Assembly: GCF_040954835.1 (NCBI RefSeq)
Contig: NC_090716.1
Location: forward strand, 4,327,605-4,391,604
Length of the DNA: 64,000 bases
Direction of reading: 5' to 3'
Source: Lepisosteus oculatus
Lineage: Eukaryota; Chordata; Actinopteri; Semionotiformes; Lepisosteidae
The notes below the pieces were generated by a model that saw only the letters and a list, made by a program, of their open reading frames with translations, was not told the DNA's origin and ran no database searches. This document shows positions 60,082-64,000 of the stretch, in pieces; the stretch's first letter is position 1, and each line of letters begins with the position of its first letter. A program made the position numbers and the translations under genes.

Positions 60082-62509
60082 TTCATATAGCACCTTTAAA
60101 AGTAGCATCTTAAAGCATTTTACAGTAGGTGTAAAAACAGTTGTAAGAACAGCAAATGACAGAATAAGCTCATATAAAATACACAAGCAGATACAAGATA
60201 AGAAAATGGAGTAGACACAGCCACTAACTAAATACAAGCCTTTTTAAAAAAGCAAAGTTAAAGGTTGATGCCTGAAAGCCTTATGCATTTGTACATTAAA
60301 TATTACTTTTCTGGTGCCGGTTTAGCAGGAATGTCCTACGCTGACAGATTAGGATCACTCGATCTTCTGCTGTAGGGCTCAGTCGAAGAAGACTGTGATG
60401 TGACATGATTCAACTTTCCAAAAATCCTCAAATCATTGCCAAACCCCATGGACTGGTTTAAACATCAACAGCGAAGGGCAAACCAGAGGACAGTGCGTTG
60501 ACACAACGTGTGGGCCGTTCTCTCTAAAACCAAGAGGAGGGGACATGTTCCGCACAAAGAGCAGTGGGAGCAGGGAACAAGCTGCCCAGTGAAGTTGTTG
60601 AAATAGACACCCTGACTGGATGCGATTCTTGGATCCTTTACCCATTAGAAACCAAACAAGCTAGATAATAATAATAATAATAATTAATAATAATTGCTTA
60701 CACTTATATAGCGCTTTTCAGGACAATCCACTCAAAGCGCTTTACAGGTAATGGGGTCTCCCCTCTACCTCCACCAATGTGCAGCCCCACCTGGATGATG
60801 CGACGGCAGCCATAGTGCGCCAGAACACTCCCCACACATCAGCTATTAGTGTGGAGGAGAGCAGAGAGTAATGAAGCCAATTCATAGATGGGGATTATTA
60901 GGAGGCCATGATTGGTTAGGGCCAATGGGAAATTTGGCAGGACACCAGGGTTACACCCCTACTAGATTGGCTTAAAGACCTCCTCTCCTTAGTAATCTTT
61001 CTTCTGCTCTCCTGCATCAGGGTGTGGGACCAGCCGCCAGTTCCTTGGAGGCTTCTATTAAATGGGGTGACGGCTTTCTCATCATCTACTCCATCACCGA
61101 CCGCAGCAGCTTCGAGGCTGTGTCCCACCTCAAGAGGCTGATCGACCACGTCAAACAGACTCTGGGTGAGTACATTGCTGCTGGAAGAGGCGTTAGTGGG
61201 GCCAGCAGGGGGCGCTCACCCGTGCAATCTGTGTGGGTCCTAATGCCATACTATAGTAACGGGGACACTGTACTGTAAAAATGGCGGCTTCCTTTGAATG
61301 AGACATAAAATCGAGGTCCTGACTCCCCATGGTCACTAAAAATCCCAGGGAGTTTCTCGAAGAGTAGGGGTGTTACCCTGGTGTCCTGGCCAAATTTCTC
61401 CCCTTTTCTTTACCAGTCATGGCCTCCTAATAACCCCCATCTCTGAACTGGCTTCATCACTCTGCTCTCCTCCCAATGATGTGCTGTGGGATCAATTGGA
61501 TAATTCAGGCTAACCTGGGAGGTGTTCATTTTAATGTGACAGGGCTTTGCAACCACAGTTGTATTCTAGGTAAGCAAAAAGTAAGATTGAGGGGTGGTCA
61601 ATGCGAGTAGCGGGGCGAGTGAACCTGTCTGGGATGCGTTTCATTCATTCAGCTCTACACAAGCCATTACAACAACACTAAAAACTCAGTCGAGAGCTGT
61701 CCACTCCAGGGCTTCCATCAGTGCTTTCACTGCTGACAGCAGTACAGGGGAGTACAGGAGATTGTGTTTATGCAGCAAAGCCTAAGCCCCGGCTGCTCAG
61801 GTGCCTCCTGTTTCCTGCCTGCAGGCATTCCCACCGTCATTGTGGCCAACAAATCGGACATGGAGAACGGGCGGGTTGTCCGGACGGAGGAAGGGCAGTC
61901 CCTGGCCGGGGATCTAAGGTATTTCATCTCTCTGCACCCACACAGACCTGGCGGGGGTACGATAAGGGCTTTAGAACGCATTCCACAAGTCTGATCAGTG
62001 AATAATACTTCAGCTATGTGCTCAACAGAGCCAGCCCATTGTTACTCGATTGATCATTTGGCCACCAAATTACAAAGCTGACTAGACCTAGTGCTTAGCT
62101 GGAGTCAACAGAGTGATTCTTGATTGTATACCCATCTTCCAGCATCTTAAAGTTTTTTAAATCCCCTTTAAAAACAAATACTAGTGCTGTACCTGATATT
62201 TTGGGTGCGAAAGGGAATCCGACACGTGCCAGTGGCGTGCCTCTTCCAAAGAAGGCCAGGATCCTCCAGCGCGGTCTCCTGAAAGAAAGGGGCCCCCTGA
62301 GGCTGCGCTGTGCTTTCAGGTGTCCCTTCTACGAGCTGTCGGTGGCGGAGAGCTCGGCCGCCGTGGAGGCCGCGTTCTCCCAGCTGGTCCGGGAAGTCAG
62401 GCTGGAGTTTCACAAGCACCTGATGGCCATGGACAAGCGCTCCCGCGTCCTGCAGATGAGCCACGCCCTCAAGAGCAAGCTGACCCGCAGCAAGACCATG
62501 CAGTGGTGA
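58110..62509 (+). CDS. RERG/RERGL-like small GTPase, six coding exons, 213 aa
   Basis: Ras-superfamily protein of the RERG/RASL branch. Exons 58110-58188, 59305-59361, 59466-59542, 61021-61165, 61825-61918, 62320-62509 join in frame to 214 codons. G1 is GRGNCGKT (normal P-loop). LCVRFITKRFIGEYD is the RERG-family signature. G3 is DTANKKG where active Ras proteins have DTAGQE, so the Gly and catalytic Gln are missing. G4 is NKSD (normal). G5 is ELSVAES. The C terminus ends KTMQW with no CAAX box, as in other RERG-type proteins, and carries a basic stretch (KSKLTRSK). Nearest recalled relative is RERGL, which also has a broken G3; that assignment is moderate. Start: the only ATG just before the P-loop strand (MTDGGQAGRLSRAKVVILG). 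Exon 4 sits between two inverted SINE copies. Confidence 0.85.
58965..59089. mobile_element. Fold-back element, Penelope-like (copy 3)
   Basis: 'ggctgcaaaggaaaaagtaa' and 'aggtttattccaaagggaat' face the inverted arm 'tcagcatggaataaacctgt' / 'acttgttcctttgc'. A 9-bp direct duplication TTCCATAAA flanks it (58956-58964 and 59090-59098). Shorter than copies 1 and 2. In intron 1 of the GTPase gene. Confidence 0.65.
60028..60130 (-). repeat. (AAT)n microsatellite with SINE/LINE tail
   Basis: About 50 bp of AAT units, then 'tttcatatagcacctttaaa' and 'agcattttacagtaggtgta', the complement of a CTGTAAAGC...TATA-type retroelement 3' tail. Confidence 0.7.
60440..60665 (+). mobile_element. CR1/L2-type LINE ORF2 C-terminal fragment
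   Basis: 'gtgggagcagggaacaagct' 'gcccagtgaagttgttgaaa' and 'gcgattcttggatcc' correspond to the VWNSLP...VVEA...EILGS end of CR1/L2-like ORF2, in broken frames. Opposite orientation to the copies at 655 and 25590. Confidence 0.6.
60667..60966 (-). mobile_element. 5S-derived SINE, 5'-truncated (copy D), upstream of GTPase exon 4
   Basis: Starts in an ATT-type tail, then 'caatccactcaaagcgcttt', 'gatgatgcgacggcagccat', 'tcatagatggggattattag' and 'gacaccagggttacacccct'. It is the complement of the 3' half of the family. Its right end is 54 nt before the GTPase exon 4. Confidence 0.8.
61171..61495 (+). mobile_element. 5S-derived SINE, head-less and 3'-truncated (copy E), abutting GTPase exon 4 donor
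   Basis: 'acattgctgctggaagaggc' begins at about intron position +6 of the donor at 61165/61166. It runs through 'aatcgaggtcctgactcccc' and 'ttctttaccagtcatggcct' to 'tctcctcccaatgatgtgct'. Its 3' half is complementary to copy D. Confidence 0.8.
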
Positions 62510-64000
62510 GGCGGCCGGCGAGCGCCGGGGTCTCTCCGGCCCTCCCAGGGGGGGACCCCAGGACCGAACTCCGCACGGACTGCCGCAGCACCGCCGTTCC
62601 CCCTGCGACACCCACAGCTACAACGTCAGCGCGCGTCGGGAGTGCGGTGTCTGAGGCTGAGCGAGGCCGCCTGTGACCGGAGTTCCTCCCACCAGCAGGT
62701 GGCGCCCTCTCCCCGGCACGGCTCTGGCTGGACCCGGGCTGGACAGTTTCTTCTCTCCTGTGCGCTGGAGGAAGGACAGCCGTGATCCTCACCAGCTCAA
62801 TGCTGCTGGGGGCATCGCGACCCAGAGCTGCATACCTTTCAAGGAGAGGCCCTGGAGCACATGCTCCAGGTGGTCCTCTCTCCTCCGAGAGCGTAAAGCT
62901 GATGGTAGCCACCGGATTCTCTTAAGAAGCTTGACGCGTCGTCTCTGAGGGAGAACACAACTGAAAAAAAGCTTTAGAAGCCATGGTCTATATTATGAAA
63001 TCCGTCGCATCCAATCATGAGAGTTTAGGTGCTACATCATTTCAAACGATTGTAACATCTTTACTATAGCAGACATAAAAAGCAATATATTGCACACGAA
63101 TAAGCAGTAGGAAGTTAATGGAAGTCTGTCCATTGCTTTGGATAAAGATGTCTGCTAAGCAAATGACGCCGACTCTTAAGAGAGGACACCGGCTCTGTAG
63201 CACCCTTAAACAAGGATTCTGGGAAATCTGTGCTGCTCAGGGTTCACGAAGATAAATACGAGGAGGGGAAATCCAGTCAGATTACAATTTCTTGCGGTGT
63301 CTAGTCCTACCAGAAAGCATACAAAGCGTTACTGGAGCTATTTAAGCTACCTGGATTGGTGATAATGGTTTCTGAAGCTGGGGTACATCCCAAAAAGTTC
63401 ACAAGGCGGATGACTAAAAACAGGCAAGAGCAGACAGGAAAAATTCCTGGTTTTAAGTAAAGAGATCTGTGATGAATACATGTTGGTATCATTTTTACTT
63501 TCTTAAGCCTAGAGATCTTGCAAAGCTGAAGTGATATTACCCTGCCTCAAAAAAAGAACATGTGTCATCATTATAGTTCAGCTGCGCTCTGAAAAGATGA
63601 TTCATCTGTCAAGCTTTTCCTTCAGTAAAGACAAGAATAAACACACTGTTTCTTTTGCGACAGTCCCGGGAATATGTTTTATATTTATAGAACTCTGAAG
63701 CACATTCATGAGCTCACTTCAATTTGTTAAAAAAAACAACTTATATAACCAGACACAAAGAATGAGAAGTAAAACACCTCAGAACTTCCCCCAGTGATGT
63801 AATGAAGGGATTGAAAATCACGGCAACTTTTGATTTTTGTAATTTTATTTAGCAAAATGGTAAAATAAATAAATACAAATTGATCAGATGCTCCTAATTT
63901 CCACTTCTTTCAAAATTCTCTAAAGTATTTTCTAAACACTGAATACAAATAACTTAATATCACATGAGGCTCAAATACAGGAGACAGAGAGGTAAAGAAA
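62510..64000. other. GTPase 3' UTR and downstream flank
   Basis: 62510-62950 is GC-rich and directly follows the stop; it is probably 3' UTR. 62950-64000 is AT-rich, with a candidate AATAAA at 63636-63641 about 1.1 kb after the stop. No further coding exon recognised. Confidence 0.5.

Noticed and set aside
62168-62611. Minus-strand open frame of 147 codons
   Set aside because: Antisense to the last GTPase exon.
1-64000. CRISPR array, prophage or bacterial operon
   Set aside because: No spaced direct repeats of that kind; all genes are spliced vertebrate genes.

Overview
This is eukaryotic, vertebrate DNA, most likely from a ray-finned fish. It carries five spliced genes with GT-AG introns, separated by AT-rich introns and spacers full of SINE and LINE debris. 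The genes follow, with extra members, the order of the human 11p11.2 block F2 / ARHGAP1 / ATG13 / HARBI1. The repeats are 5S-rRNA-derived and tRNA-derived SINEs, CR1/L2-type LINE ends and Penelope-like fold-back elements. They look like those of gars, bowfin or sturgeons, but I cannot name a species.

Layout: (1) 262-9832, plus strand: prothrombin (F2) from the Gla exon to the stop; the signal-peptide exon lies left of the window. (2) 16326-26994, plus: ARHGAP1, a Sec14 + RhoGAP protein, all 12 coding exons, 437 aa. (3) 31302-34247, minus: a SPRY + SOCS-box protein related to SPSB3, four coding exons, 234 aa. (4) 39917-50442, minus: ATG13, 17 coding exons including a conserved alternative 33-codon exon (546 aa with it, 513 without). 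(5) 52181-54064, plus: HARBI1, a domesticated Harbinger transposase, two coding exons, 348 aa. (6) 58110-62509, plus: a RERG/RERGL-like small GTPase with a degenerate G3 motif, six coding exons, 213 aa. Exon joins for items 2-6 sum to whole codons and the partial F2 join keeps frame throughout.

The genes do not form one pathway. F2 is secreted and acts in clotting; ARHGAP1 switches off Rho/Cdc42 GTPases; the SPSB3-like protein should recruit targets to a Cullin-5 ubiquitin ligase; ATG13 is part of the ULK1 autophagy-initiation complex; HARBI1 is a nuclear DNA-binding domesticated transposase; the RERGL-like protein is a Ras-like protein without a lipidation tail. ATG13 and HARBI1 are head to head across about 1.7 kb, which may hold a shared promoter region. 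No AMBRA1 or ZNF408 coding sequence was recognised.

The most notable non-genic material is a family of fold-back elements with clear target-site duplications and a hammerhead-ribozyme-like core (1621-1799, 20556-20732, 58965-59089), and a 5S-derived SINE family. Two copies of that SINE, in opposite orientation, flank exon 4 of the GTPase gene, one starting about 6 bases after its splice donor. No wholly new gene system was found. All calls come from reading the sequence and from remembered family features; no searches were run.
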